From JALNZU01 sp964463695 (lineage in GTDB: Bacteria > Bacteroidota > Bacteroidia > Bacteroidales > F082): a stretch of 64,000 bases of DNA. The notes beneath the pieces were generated by a model. That model saw nothing but the letters and a program-made list of their open reading frames with translations. It was not told where the DNA came from and did no database searches. The DNA lies in assembly GCA_964463695.1 (NCBI GenBank), contig CAYXCZ010000010.1, positions 53,123 to 117,122 of the forward strand. Direction: 5' to 3'. The position numbers and the translations under genes were made by a program. This document shows, one piece after another, positions 1-9,288 of this stretch (positions are counted from its first letter, which is position 1; every line of letters starts with the position of its first letter).

Positions 1-8
1 CCAGACAC

Positions 9-953
9 ATGACACACCAGCTAGAAAATATTCCTCCGATTGATTACCAGCAGCTTATCGAAAAAATTCATCACGAAACAAAGCATTTTGCTAAACTGGG
101 AAAAGTGGCAGACTATATTCCTGCTCTGGCACGTGTTAACCCGGAATTATTTGGCCTAAGTGTTGTGACCCACGAGGGGAAACAACACTCAGCTGGAGAC
201 CATGAGGTTCCCTTCTCGATTCAAAGTATATCGAAACTATTTACTTTTACATTGGCATTCAGTCAAATGGACTCTTCTATCTGGAGTCGGTTAGACAGAG
301 AACCTTCCGGAACTTCATTCAATTCGTTGATACAACTCGAATATGAGCATGGTATTCCGCGCAATCCCTTTATAAATGCAGGCGCTATTGTCGTAGCTGA
401 TTTATTGCTCGATTTATGTAAAGATCCTCTTGAAAGCTTGCTATCATTTATTCAGGAGCTCAGTGGAAATAATCAAGTGAGATACAATGAAGATGTTGCT
501 GAATCTGAACGACTAACTGGCAATCGGAATTTTGCCCTTGCTCATTTCATGAAAAGTTTTGGAAACATTCACAATCCTGTTGAGAAGGTGTTGGATATTT
601 ATTTCCATCAATGTGCGATTGAAATGAATACTGATAGTTTAGCTCAAAGTGTTTCCTTTTTGGTTCATAACGGAATAAATCCACTCAGTGGGAAAACTGT
701 TTTAAACCCCAGTCAGGCAAAACGGCTGAAAGCTCTTATGATGACAACCGGCTTATACAATGAGTCAGGTGATTTTGCTTTCAGAGTTGGGATGCCTGCA
801 AAAAGTGGTGTTGGAGGTGGTATTGTTGCATTAATTCCTGAAGTTTTAAGCATAGCAGGATTTTCTCCTTCATTGAATGAAAAGGGAAATTCAATTGCAT
901 GTATTGAAGCTATGGAACGCTTTACCACTTATTCAGGTAAATCCATTTTTTAA
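9..953 (+). CDS. glsA: Glutaminase A (serine-dependent, beta-lactamase fold)
   Basis: The protein has 314 residues, the usual size for bacterial glutaminase A, which hydrolyses L-glutamine to glutamate and ammonia in the cytoplasm. The SxxK catalytic motif of the family is visible as SISK (Ser73, Lys76). The conserved stretches GIPRNPFINAGAIV, near residue 117, and SGVGGGIVALIP, in the C-terminal third, are also present. There is no signal peptide. The start is the first ATG available and lies 8 bases into the window, so its promoter is not visible. The gene stands alone. The next gene is 325 bp downstream and I see no clear terminator between them. Assignment is confident by motif; kinetic specificity is not tested. 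Confidence 0.93.
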   Translation: MTHQLENIPPIDYQQLIEKIHHETKHFAKLGKVADYIPALARVNPELFGLSVVTHEGKQHSAGDHEVPFSIQSISKLFTFTLAFSQMDSSIWSRLDREPSGTSFNSLIQLEYEHGIPRNPFINAGAIVVADLLLDLCKDPLESLLSFIQELSGNNQVRYNEDVAESERLTGNRNFALAHFMKSFGNIHNPVEKVLDIYFHQCAIEMNTDSLAQSVSFLVHNGINPLSGKTVLNPSQAKRLKALMMTTGLYNESGDFAFRVGMPAKSGVGGGIVALIPEVLSIAGFSPSLNEKGNSIACIEAMERFTTYSGKSIF

Positions 954-1278
954 TTCTTCCTATACGAAAAGTTGTTAATTTCATTTTGTGTTCTCAACTA
1001 ATTAACCAAACATTTTTTTCGTAAAAATGCAACAAAGCGCTTTGGTTTAGCTCATTTCTGATTTTTTTCCTCGAATTGACGATTTTTTTTGAAAAATGCT
1101 TGACAAAGTCATTTGTGATCGTATTTTTACTGGAACTTTCCAAAAACAGGAACCAACTTACGCTAAAATCCCATTTTGAACTGAGAAAACTTATAAAATC
1201 ACTAACTAACAAAAGCTTTTTTACTAATATTAAGAGCAATATGCTCTTTGTAATAAAGTTCAACATCTAGAGAAACAC
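954..1278. other. Intergenic region glsA to hybrid kinase
   Basis: This 325 bp AT-rich gap holds a candidate promoter for the downstream kinase (1100-1129). It also holds a short inverted repeat, AAGAGCA-ata-TGCTCTT, at 1232-1248. The repeat has no run of T after it, so it reads better as a regulatory or mRNA-leader element than as a terminator. Small open frames on both strands here have no recognisable product. Confidence 0.5.
1100..1129 (+). promoter_or_regulatory. Candidate promoter of hybrid kinase gene
   Basis: TTG at 1100-1102, then 19 bp, then TATTTTTA at 1122-1129. This matches the Bacteroidota TTG/TAnnTTTG pattern with one mismatch. It would give a leader of about 140 nt that includes the inverted repeat at 1232-1248. 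Confidence 0.4.
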
Positions 1279-4200
1279 ATGGACAACGTAGCTTTCAATT
1301 CATTTTTTAAAGAATTACCTCGTCCGATGGCACAACTGCAACTGTTGACTGAAACAGATGGAGCTATAGCTGATGGAGTTTTAATTCAGTATAACGCTGC
1401 TTTTGCATCACTTTTTGATAGCGAAACCAACCCACTTATAGGGGAAAAGATACGGGACTTATTCCCTGAATTGCTACAAAACCCCTGGCAATGGATTCAA
1501 CAAATGAAAAGTTTAGGTCAGACCGGAAGATGTAATCTTTATGTCAAATCAAAAAACCCGAATGCAAAAAGATATCACCTTGAAGGATGGATTTCAGGAA
1601 ATGACAGTTGTTTAATAACCTTGTTTGATGATGCACATTATAAAAATTCTGAATCTTTAATTACTGAGAAAGCTTATAAGCGTCAGGATTTCCTTAAGAT
1701 CGCACAGAATATAATAATCGTTTTTGACTCCTCTGCCATTGTTGTTGATTACCACTGTGACACCAATCCAATCTCAAAAGAAGCATATGATTCAATAATT
1801 GGAAAAAAAGCGCAGGAAATTCTTTCTGAAGGACTTAGCACAACTATTATTGCTGGAATTAAAGATGTTATAGCGAGTAAGAAAGTAGTTCAGGCTGAAG
1901 TATGTGAATTCATCGATGGCACAGAGCAATTTTTTGAAACTTGCTATATTCCACAGGATAAAAATAATATTCTTGCATTTATACGCAATACCACAAACAA
2001 TCATCTGATTGAAAGAAGTTTGAACTTTAAGGATAAAATTCTTGATGCCGTAGCAAAGTCAAATCAGGTATTAGTAACTCAAATTTGTATAACTGATGCT
2101 ATTAATCAGGCACTTGCAATTATTGGAGAGGCTACAAATCAAGACAGGGTTTATATTTTTGCTTTTCATAATGATAGTGAAACAGATGAAATATTAATGA
2201 GCCAACTTTTCGAATGGTCGAATGAAGGAATCATTCCACAAATTGGCAATTTGGATCTGCATAATATTCCTGTCATGGAAATAGCACCACGTTGGTTTGA
2301 ACAACTGTCTGTCGGAATTGCGCTTCATGGACCTATTGCAGATTTCCCTGATACCGAAAAAGGAATGCTCGAGGCACAGCAAATTATTTCTTTGCTGGTT
2401 GTACCTGTTATGATCGAAGAAAAGTGTTGGGGTTTTGTTGGTTTTGACAATTGCCAAGAGGTTGTAAAATGGTCAGAATCTGAGATTGCCATTCTCCAAA
2501 CAATGGCATCTGCTTTGGGAACAGCAATAAACCGTGAAAAACAAAGATCTGAGTTGATGCATAATAAACAACAACTCGAAGAATCCAACAAGCGCTATCG
2601 TTTAATTGCTGAAAACACCTCCGATGGCATCTTAATTCTTGGGAAAGATAACAGGATGGAATATGCTTCGCCTTCCTACTTACGGCAACTAGGATACAAA
2701 GAAGATGAAACCCCATTTTTTGATCCCGAGCTCATCTATTCTATTATTCATCCCGATGACCGGGACGAAATATTCAACAATATTGAGCAAGCTATGGCAG
2801 CAGGTCTGCCACAACTAACATACTCTTACCGTGCTCTTCATCAAAATGGTGTATACATCTGGTTAGAAGATCATTGTAGTTTCAACTACGATGATCAGGG
2901 GCATGTTAAAAATAGTTACGTTATCAGCCGCGACATTACCCAACGTAAGCTTACGGATGAAATACTCATCTCAAATGAACGAAAATTCAGAGCTATAACC
3001 GAAACAGCTAACGATGCAATCATTGTTTCCAACAGTAAAGGTGAGATAATATTCTGTAATCCTAAGGCAAGTGAAATTTTTGGATATCCTGAAAATGAAC
3101 TACTTGGACATTCATTTGAAAAATTAATACCCCTTGACAAAAGAGCTGATCATCACCATTTCTTTCGTACCTATGTCAAAACAAAGGTTTCACATATCCT
3201 AAGAAGACCGATGGAATTCCTTGGGCTCAGGAGTGATGGAAAACTGATCCCAATAGAAATATCATTGTCGAGCTGGGATAATTTCTCTGATGTCATCATT
3301 GCAGCAAATATACGTGATATCACTGAGCGTAAAAAAACCGAACAAATTCAAAAAATTCAGAACGAAATTGTAGAGGCTATTACTCAATCGAGCGATTTAT
3401 TATCACTAATGCAACTTATTCAGGATCAATTAAATAATATTGTCGATGCAAACAACTTCTATGTTGCATTCCTAAATAAAGAGAACAATACATTTACAGC
3501 TCCATATTGTGCTGATGAATTGGACCGCACTACTTTTTGGAATGCTGCCCGATCGGTAACTGGTCTGGTAGTTGAGAAAAAGAAACCATTACTTTTAACA
3601 AAGACCGATATCAATAACCTAATAAATGAAGGTGTTGTTGATTTAATTGGCACTCCAAGTTCTTGTTGGTTAGGTGTTCCGCTCATTGAAGATGGAGAAG
3701 CCATGGGTGCTTTTGTTTTGCAGAGTTACGACAACGAACATGCTTATACAAACACTGATTTAGAAACAATGAATTTTATTTCACATCAGATTAGCATGGC
3801 AATACAGCGAAAAAAGACCGAGCAGGAAATTCAGTTGCTCATTAAAGCTGTTGAGCAAAGCCCGGTTAGTATTGTTGTAACTGATTCAGAAGGAACGATA
3901 GAGTATGTTAATCCAAAATTTACGCATGTAAGTGGTTATCAGCCACAAGAAGCTATCGGACAGCATACGCGAATTCTAAAATCAGGACTTCAGAGCAGTC
4001 AAGTTTATAGGCATTTATGGCACGAAATTAGTTCAGGACGTGAATGGTCAGGCGAGCTGCAGAACAGAAAGAAATCAGGTCAATTGCACTGGGAACGTAT
4101 TTCAATTTCCCCGATTACAAATTCAAATGGTATTATCACACACTTTGTTGCTATAAAAGAAGATATAAGTGAGATTAAGAAAATGCTAGAAGATTTACTT

Positions 4201-5346
4201 GTTTCCAAGCAGCAGGCTGAGGCTGGCAATCTGCTTAAAACTGCTTTTATGAATAATATTTCACACGAAATCAGAACGCCTTTGAATCATATGCTAGGAT
4301 TTAGCAATATGCTTCTTGATCCTGATTTAAGTATAGAAGAAAGGTCAGAATTCTATGAAATTATTACCGCTGGCAGCGACAGACTTATTCAAACAATAAA
4401 CGATTATATGGACATTGCCTTGCTGGCATCTAACACAATAACTCAACATATTTCTCCTATCCCGTATAAAAAACACATCAAAGAACTCTTCGAAGCTTAT
4501 AAAAAGAAATACAAACACAAAAAACTTCAAACTGAACTTATTTTCACCAGGAATGGTTATGAAGACACAAGCGTTGAAAACGACAATTTGCTCGTTGACA
4601 AAGAACTTTTGACAAAAGCAATAGGTCATTTAATTGACAATGCCTTTAAATTTACATCAACCGGAACCATTTCTATCGAAATAGGAAAAGCTAACGGGCA
4701 AATAATTATTTCAATCAAGGATAGTGGCATTGGTATAAAAAATTCAGAACAAAGAAACATCTTTCACTATTTTACCCAAGCCGATAATTCAAGTACCAGA
4801 ACTTTTGAAGGAAGTGGGCTTGGTCTTTCAATTGTAAAAGGGATTGCTGATGTGCTTAAGGGATCTGTATGGTTAGAATCTGAATACGGAAAAGGTTCAA
4901 CCTTCTTTTTCGCTGTTCCGGATTGCGAGGAGCCTACTTTTGAGATATCAGAAACGGCAAAGCCCGTAAAAGTTGATGACCCTACTGTTCTTATTGTTGA
5001 AGACGAACTTAGCAATCGTCAGGTGCTCAGATTGATGTTGAAAAGACTGAAAATTAAAGTAATTGAAACTTCTAATGGTTTAGAAGCTGTGGAAGCATGC
5101 AGAACAAATAACACCATTTCGCTTGTTCTGATGGATATAAAAATGCCTGTTATGGATGGCTATGAAGCAACGCGTATCATTAAAAAAGAATATCCGGCAT
5201 TACCAATTATTGCTGTAACAGCTTATGCCTTAAGCGGCGACAGCCAAAAAGCAATAGCAGCCGGCTGCGATGCATATCTGAGCAAACCTGTGAGTCAGGA
5301 AGGCCTGTCTTCGGCAATCTCAAACTTTATGTATCTCTCAAATTAG
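1279..5346 (+). CDS. Multi-PAS/GAF hybrid sensor histidine kinase
   Basis: A 1355-residue hybrid kinase. Approximate domain order: PAS 1-125, PAS 130-245, GAF 260-415, PAS 438-560, PAS 566-690, GAF 697-845, PAS 850-975, HisKA 985-1055, HATPase 1105-1220, receiver 1237-1355. The phospho-acceptor is His996 in a SHEIRTPLN motif. The N-box Asn is Asn1121, and GSGLGLSIVKG marks the ATP lid. In the receiver, Asp1242, Asp1286, Thr1314 and Lys1336 form the expected acidic pocket and switch. No membrane segments are evident, so sensing is probably cytoplasmic, through PAS/GAF ligands such as redox state or small molecules. There is no cognate output regulator beside it. It ends 15 bp from the convergent LolA-like gene. 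The family is certain; the signal is unknown. Confidence 0.93.
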   Translation: MDNVAFNSFFKELPRPMAQLQLLTETDGAIADGVLIQYNAAFASLFDSETNPLIGEKIRDLFPELLQNPWQWIQQMKSLGQTGRCNLYVKSKNPNAKRYHLEGWISGNDSCLITLFDDAHYKNSESLITEKAYKRQDFLKIAQNIIIVFDSSAIVVDYHCDTNPISKEAYDSIIGKKAQEILSEGLSTTIIAGIKDVIASKKVVQAEVCEFIDGTEQFFETCYIPQDKNNILAFIRNTTNNHLIERSLNFKDKILDAVAKSNQVLVTQICITDAINQALAIIGEATNQDRVYIFAFHNDSETDEILMSQLFEWSNEGIIPQIGNLDLHNIPVMEIAPRWFEQLSVGIALHGPIADFPDTEKGMLEAQQIISLLVVPVMIEEKCWGFVGFDNCQEVVKWSESEIAILQTMASALGTAINREKQRSELMHNKQQLEESNKRYRLIAENTSDGILILGKDNRMEYASPSYLRQLGYKEDETPFFDPELIYSIIHPDDRDEIFNNIEQAMAAGLPQLTYSYRALHQNGVYIWLEDHCSFNYDDQGHVKNSYVISRDITQRKLTDEILISNERKFRAITETANDAIIVSNSKGEIIFCNPKASEIFGYPENELLGHSFEKLIPLDKRADHHHFFRTYVKTKVSHILRRPMEFLGLRSDGKLIPIEISLSSWDNFSDVIIAANIRDITERKKTEQIQKIQNEIVEAITQSSDLLSLMQLIQDQLNNIVDANNFYVAFLNKENNTFTAPYCADELDRTTFWNAARSVTGLVVEKKKPLLLTKTDINNLINEGVVDLIGTPSSCWLGVPLIEDGEAMGAFVLQSYDNEHAYTNTDLETMNFISHQISMAIQRKKTEQEIQLLIKAVEQSPVSIVVTDSEGTIEYVNPKFTHVSGYQPQEAIGQHTRILKSGLQSSQVYRHLWHEISSGREWSGELQNRKKSGQLHWERISISPITNSNGIITHFVAIKEDISEIKKMLEDLLVSKQQAEAGNLLKTAFMNNISHEIRTPLNHMLGFSNMLLDPDLSIEERSEFYEIITAGSDRLIQTINDYMDIALLASNTITQHISPIPYKKHIKELFEAYKKKYKHKKLQTELIFTRNGYEDTSVENDNLLVDKELLTKAIGHLIDNAFKFTSTGTISIEIGKANGQIIISIKDSGIGIKNSEQRNIFHYFTQADNSSTRTFEGSGLGLSIVKGIADVLKGSVWLESEYGKGSTFFFAVPDCEEPTFEISETAKPVKVDDPTVLIVEDELSNRQVLRLMLKRLKIKVIETSNGLEAVEACRTNNTISLVLMDIKMPVMDGYEATRIIKKEYPALPIIAVTAYALSGDSQKAIAAGCDAYLSKPVSQEGLSSAISNFMYLSN

Positions 5347-5361
5347 AAAAACAGGCACTAA

Positions 5362-6093
5362 TCACTGTTTCAAAGCAGCTTTGGTAAAAATAAAAGCAGG
5401 AATATCCTGATCGAAGGCTATGGTTGAAATTTTAAAAATAGTCCCGTCACCTTGCTTAAGCATATCTTTGTAGACTACTGTAAGTGGAAACCAGCGATTC
5501 TGTACCTTGGTAACGTCTTTCATTTCAGTTTGTTTTAGTAGTTTACCACCTTTTGCATACATCTCTTGTTTTAGCGGAACATATCGTTCGGCATCTACCC
5601 ATATTTTCTGACTGTAATATGCTACATCAGTCACTTTTGCTGTTAGCTCGAGAATCAAGGTTTTCCTATCTCCAAGTAGTTCATTTCCAATAATTTTGGC
5701 TTCATACATTTCCGACAATTTTCTGTCATCCATCATATCTTCGTATGAAAGGTCGCTTCCCATAACTGATTGACGAAGCATATGACCTGAAAGTTGAATT
5801 GTACGATCTGTTGTTGGAGAATATACCCATAACTGTTTTTCAAGTTTTAGCATTTTAGTTCCCTTTTCAGAGGCAGGAGAGAGATACTCAGTAAACGACT
5901 GCTTATTTCCGGCTGCATAGGTCTTCGAAGTGATCGTCCGGCTATTTCTCTTCCCTTGTATTGTCATAGAAGATTCTAATACACGGTTAGTTGAAGTCAT
6001 ATTTGCATCCACTTTTGCCAGAACATCTTCAGCTGTCTGCGCCTTTAAAATAGTTGAGTAGATTAGGAATAAAACAAGGATATAATTTTTCAT
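5362..6093 (-). CDS. LolA-like outer-membrane lipoprotein-sorting protein
   Basis: A 243-residue exported protein. The N-terminus MKNYILVLFLIYSTILKAQ is a cleavable signal peptide. The rest has the LolA_like pattern: an early ITIQGK-type strand, a segment LWVYSPTTDRTIQLSGH, and a GSDLSYEDMM motif near residue 115. Such proteins are half-barrels that carry a lipid-like cargo across the periplasm. This is the last gene of a minus-strand operon, 21 bp after a permease gene, so it most likely receives or hands over the substrate of that ABC transporter. It is not the housekeeping LolA by context, because it is embedded in a TetR-controlled cluster with its own barrel. Cargo is unknown. Confidence 0.82.
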   Translation of the reverse strand: MKNYILVLFLIYSTILKAQTAEDVLAKVDANMTSTNRVLESSMTIQGKRNSRTITSKTYAAGNKQSFTEYLSPASEKGTKMLKLEKQLWVYSPTTDRTIQLSGHMLRQSVMGSDLSYEDMMDDRKLSEMYEAKIIGNELLGDRKTLILELTAKVTDVAYYSQKIWVDAERYVPLKQEMYAKGGKLLKQTEMKDVTKVQNRWFPLTVVYKDMLKQGDGTIFKISTIAFDQDIPAFIFTKAALKQ

Positions 6094-6114
6094 GAATTCA
6101 TCATTATTAATTGA

Positions 6115-7389
6115 TTATGATTCAAGTTCTTTAAAAAGTGAAGCAGTTTGTCGCTTAAAAATACCAATTCCGGAAAGTGCTGTTCCCAAAACAGTTGACA
6201 CAATACCAGGAAAAAATCCAATATAGTAATCAGTTAAGGTGATGCGAGCTTTTATAACAGTTGGGAACATCAAGGTTGAGCCTTCCATAGCACCACTAAT
6301 ATCCAGACCGTATCGCTGCAGTAAATAGGCAAAAAACAGACCAAGAACTGTACCTGTTATAGTTCCGGCAATACCAATCAGCAACGATTCATAAATCATT
6401 GTTTTGTAAACATGAATTTTTTCTTCACCAATAGCAATGCGCAGGCCAACCTCACCATAGCGACGCAGTCCGCCCAAAAGACCCGCATTCCAAAGAACCA
6501 ATGACATGGCAATGATAAAGATCAATGAAACATAAAACGACCAAACTTTTGCCATCTCAACATATTGGCCCATCGAACCCTGCTGGCCCAAACTCTTCAT
6601 TATTGGTGCATAAGGATCATCAACATTCTTAAAAGTGGCATTGAATTCTGATGCTATTTCAGTTGCTCTGTCATCATTGTAAAATCCTTCTTTAAAAAAC
6701 CCAAGCAATTCACCAGAAGCATTTTGCATTTCCAAAGCCTGTCTAACATCTTCAATATCAGTAATTACAGATCCTCGGTCCATCATTTCAACACCAAAAA
6801 TAACTGTGCCTGCAAGTGTGAAATTGTACATAGTCATGCTTCCATTCATGGATGAACCCATCAAAGTAAAAACATCACCGATTTTCAAACCAAGTTTACT
6901 GGCAAAATCATCACTTAACAAGGCCTCATTTGGATGTTGCGGTAAAGTTCCCAGTTTTATAGCATTTGAAATCTTCATTCGATCGACATCCCCTTTTTGG
7001 GTATTTAAAAGATGAATTGCAAAACCAATTGCAGGACCTTGTGATTTTGTTTCACCATTTGCATCCGGAACATCTATTAATCCTCCAAACTGTATACGTT
7101 CGGTCCATTCCATTTCAGGGTAACTCGTTCGAAGTAACAACATAGTTTCATCCGAATTTAAAAGCGCCAGATCATTAGGAATCTGATCGCTAAGTTCGGC
7201 GTAGGCACGTGTCATAACTTTGATATGGCCGTAAGAAAAGCGCGCATTCATTTCAATAGTATCACCCATAAAACCAGTTATATAGGCATGCATAAAAACC
7301 GTGAGCATCACTCCTGTTGCTACAACAATAATGGGTAATCGACTGCGGCTTTTATCGCGCCAGAGCCCTTTCAATAAGAAACGTATCAT
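6115..7389 (-). CDS. FtsX/MacB-type ABC transporter permease (second of pair)
   Basis: A 424-residue permease with the MacB/LolC/LolE layout. There is one N-terminal membrane helix near residues 17-37, a large periplasmic domain up to about residue 280, and three C-terminal helices between about 285 and 415. It overlaps the preceding permease gene by 4 bp (ATGA type), which indicates coupled translation and probably a heterodimer. The pairing with one cytoplasmic ATPase and a LolA-like carrier resembles LolCDE-LolA. FtsX-type permeases act as mechanotransmitters, extracting substrate from the membrane or periplasm rather than passing it through a channel. Specific substrate is not deducible. 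Confidence 0.85.
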   Translation of the reverse strand: MIRFLLKGLWRDKSRSRLPIIVVATGVMLTVFMHAYITGFMGDTIEMNARFSYGHIKVMTRAYAELSDQIPNDLALLNSDETMLLLRTSYPEMEWTERIQFGGLIDVPDANGETKSQGPAIGFAIHLLNTQKGDVDRMKISNAIKLGTLPQHPNEALLSDDFASKLGLKIGDVFTLMGSSMNGSMTMYNFTLAGTVIFGVEMMDRGSVITDIEDVRQALEMQNASGELLGFFKEGFYNDDRATEIASEFNATFKNVDDPYAPIMKSLGQQGSMGQYVEMAKVWSFYVSLIFIIAMSLVLWNAGLLGGLRRYGEVGLRIAIGEEKIHVYKTMIYESLLIGIAGTITGTVLGLFFAYLLQRYGLDISGAMEGSTLMFPTVIKARITLTDYYIGFFPGIVSTVLGTALSGIGIFKRQTASLFKELES

Positions 7390-8561
7390 TGTAATTTCCC
7401 CCTTAAAGCTTCTGTTGGATTCATTTTTGCAATCTTTCGCGATGGAAGGTAACTTACGATCGCTGTTGTTAAAAGAACAATAAAGAAAGTCGTGAAAACT
7501 AACGTCAGGCTGTACATAGGATAGAGCGTTTGTGCTATGGCCATGCCAAACTCGCTCGTATCAATGGGCATTGTCCAACCAACTCTGGCTTGCCAACTCA
7601 GGAATGGGATACCATATAATGCTCCAACAATAGCTGCAAAAACGGCGTGCATACTTCCCTCGATAGTGAATAATCCTACAACTTGCCGACGGGTGTATCC
7701 AAGTGCAATGTATGTGCCAATTTCCTTTTGTCTGCGGAAAATGGATAAAACCTGAGTGTCAAAAATTGCTAACATGGCAAGAAAGAGGAGTATCATATAC
7801 ATGACTGTTTGCCCGGATGACTTTGTTTTTATCATTTCATCCACTTGCTTTGTTAAAAAAGTTTTATCCTTTAATAACCAGCCAGATGGTGGATCTTTTA
7901 TAAGCTTTGCATCACTAAACGAAATTATCGTAGCCTGATTTGTCAGCAAAGTCATTTTTTGAAGTTCTGCCAACGGGATATAAACCTGTGCGTTTTCAAT
8001 AGCAGGGACATTTGAAGCAAATACTCCAGCAATTACAACATCTCTTGCATCAAAAGTGCCATTTGCGTCCCTCCATCGGATGGTAACGATGTCACCCTTT
8101 TTTAATCGACAGCTTTTAGCCATCATATGACCGATCAAAGCAGGCAATTCTTCTGAAATGGTGTCGAGCTGAATAGAAGGAATTCGAAAAAGCTGTTGTT
8201 CAGGGCGAATTCCTTTTAAGATAACCGACTGCATACGACCCTCAGGGAAAATTGAAGCCTGAACAAACAACATTGGTTCAGCAAGTCCCTTTTCGATTAA
8301 AGGTATGATTGTGTTTGGCAATTCTACATGACTATCCTGAATCGAAAGTAGATCAAAAGGATCATAAGCTTCGTGCCACCACTGACCTTCAGCAATTTGC
8401 CATTGCTTCATGTCGGTCTTAGCCTGATAATCCCAGCCCATCAAAACACCTTTCAACCAAATAATGATCACGAATGAAAACGATAAAACAATCACATTCA
8501 ACCATGTACGAAGGCCAGCACCAATCAGGTTGCGGTATGCCAGTTTTAATGCTAATTTCAT
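7386..8561 (-). CDS. FtsX/MacB-type ABC transporter permease (first of pair)
   Basis: A 391-residue permease. It has an N-terminal helix near residues 18-42, a periplasmic domain, and three C-terminal helices. The C-terminus carries the FtsX signature region, with EIGTYIALGYTRRQVVGLF near residue 280 and a conserved PSRKIAKMNPTEALRG end. It overlaps the ATPase gene upstream and the second permease downstream by 4 bp each. The two permeases are clearly different from each other, like LolC and LolE, which suggests a heterodimeric complex driven by the adjacent ATPase. Confidence 0.86.
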   Translation of the reverse strand: MKLALKLAYRNLIGAGLRTWLNVIVLSFSFVIIIWLKGVLMGWDYQAKTDMKQWQIAEGQWWHEAYDPFDLLSIQDSHVELPNTIIPLIEKGLAEPMLFVQASIFPEGRMQSVILKGIRPEQQLFRIPSIQLDTISEELPALIGHMMAKSCRLKKGDIVTIRWRDANGTFDARDVVIAGVFASNVPAIENAQVYIPLAELQKMTLLTNQATIISFSDAKLIKDPPSGWLLKDKTFLTKQVDEMIKTKSSGQTVMYMILLFLAMLAIFDTQVLSIFRRQKEIGTYIALGYTRRQVVGLFTIEGSMHAVFAAIVGALYGIPFLSWQARVGWTMPIDTSEFGMAIAQTLYPMYSLTLVFTTFFIVLLTTAIVSYLPSRKIAKMNPTEALRGKLQ

Positions 8562-9274
8562 GACTTTGTACCATTTAAATCAACAACAAAATCATCCCTA
8601 TCTACCTTACCATCAAGTAAATAAACCTTCCTACGTAAGTAACTGATAACTTTTTCATCATGGGTCGCAAAAATAAAAGTCGTTCCCAATTCCTGATTTA
8701 ATTTTTGCATTGTCTGAATGATGTGATGTGAATTAGCAGCATCAAGGTTGGCTGTGGGTTCATCTGCCAATACAAGCGAAGGTCTTTTAACCATTGCCCT
8801 TGCTATTGCAACTCTCTGGCTTTGTCCACCAGATAATTGTGGGGGTTTGGAATTCATTTTGTCGTTCAGACCAACCCATTCCAAAGCATCCATGACCATT
8901 TTATGACGTTCTTTTGAAGGAATATTAAGTAACAACAAAGGGAATTCGATATTTTCATAAACTGTATGAACAGCTAAAAGATTGTAGCTCTGAAATATAA
9001 AGCCAATCTTCTCCTTTCGTAACTGGGCTGCTTCCTTTGCGCTGAGGTGTCCGATTGAGTATCCCAGAACTTCAACCAACCCTTTGCTTGGCACATCGAG
9101 TGATCCAATGATGTTTAACAATGTTGTTTTACCAGAGCCACTTGGACCAATCAAACCTGCGAATTCAGCTTTAGAGAACTCAAGATCAATACCGTTTAAA
9201 GCCGTAAACTCATCTTTTCCAACAGGAAATCGTTTGATTAGCTGAGATGTACGTATGATTATTTCTTCTTTCAT
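8558..9274 (-). CDS. LolD/MacB-type ABC transporter ATPase
   Basis: A 238-residue ATPase. Walker A is GPSGSGKT with Lys49, the signature LSGGQ is at 147-151, and Walker B ends in Asp171-Glu172, followed by the usual D-loop. Length and sequence fit the LolD/MacB/FtsE branch that drives FtsX-type permeases. The gene lies 14 bp after the outer-membrane barrel gene and overlaps the first permease by 4 bp. It is therefore the energy source of the predicted envelope export complex. Confidence 0.92.
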   Translation of the reverse strand: MKEEIIIRTSQLIKRFPVGKDEFTALNGIDLEFSKAEFAGLIGPSGSGKTTLLNIIGSLDVPSKGLVEVLGYSIGHLSAKEAAQLRKEKIGFIFQSYNLLAVHTVYENIEFPLLLLNIPSKERHKMVMDALEWVGLNDKMNSKPPQLSGGQSQRVAIARAMVKRPSLVLADEPTANLDAANSHHIIQTMQKLNQELGTTFIFATHDEKVISYLRRKVYLLDGKVDRDDFVVDLNGTKS

Positions 9275-9288
9275 AGGATGAAATAGTA

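Noticed and set aside
1232..1248. Terminator after glutaminase
   Set aside because: The 7 bp hairpin has no following T-run and lies 280 bp after the stop, downstream of the next gene's likely promoter.
994..1266. Minus-strand 90-codon frame and plus-strand 64-codon frame in the glsA downstream gap
   Set aside because: Low-complexity AT-rich translations without family match, overlapping each other and the kinase promoter.
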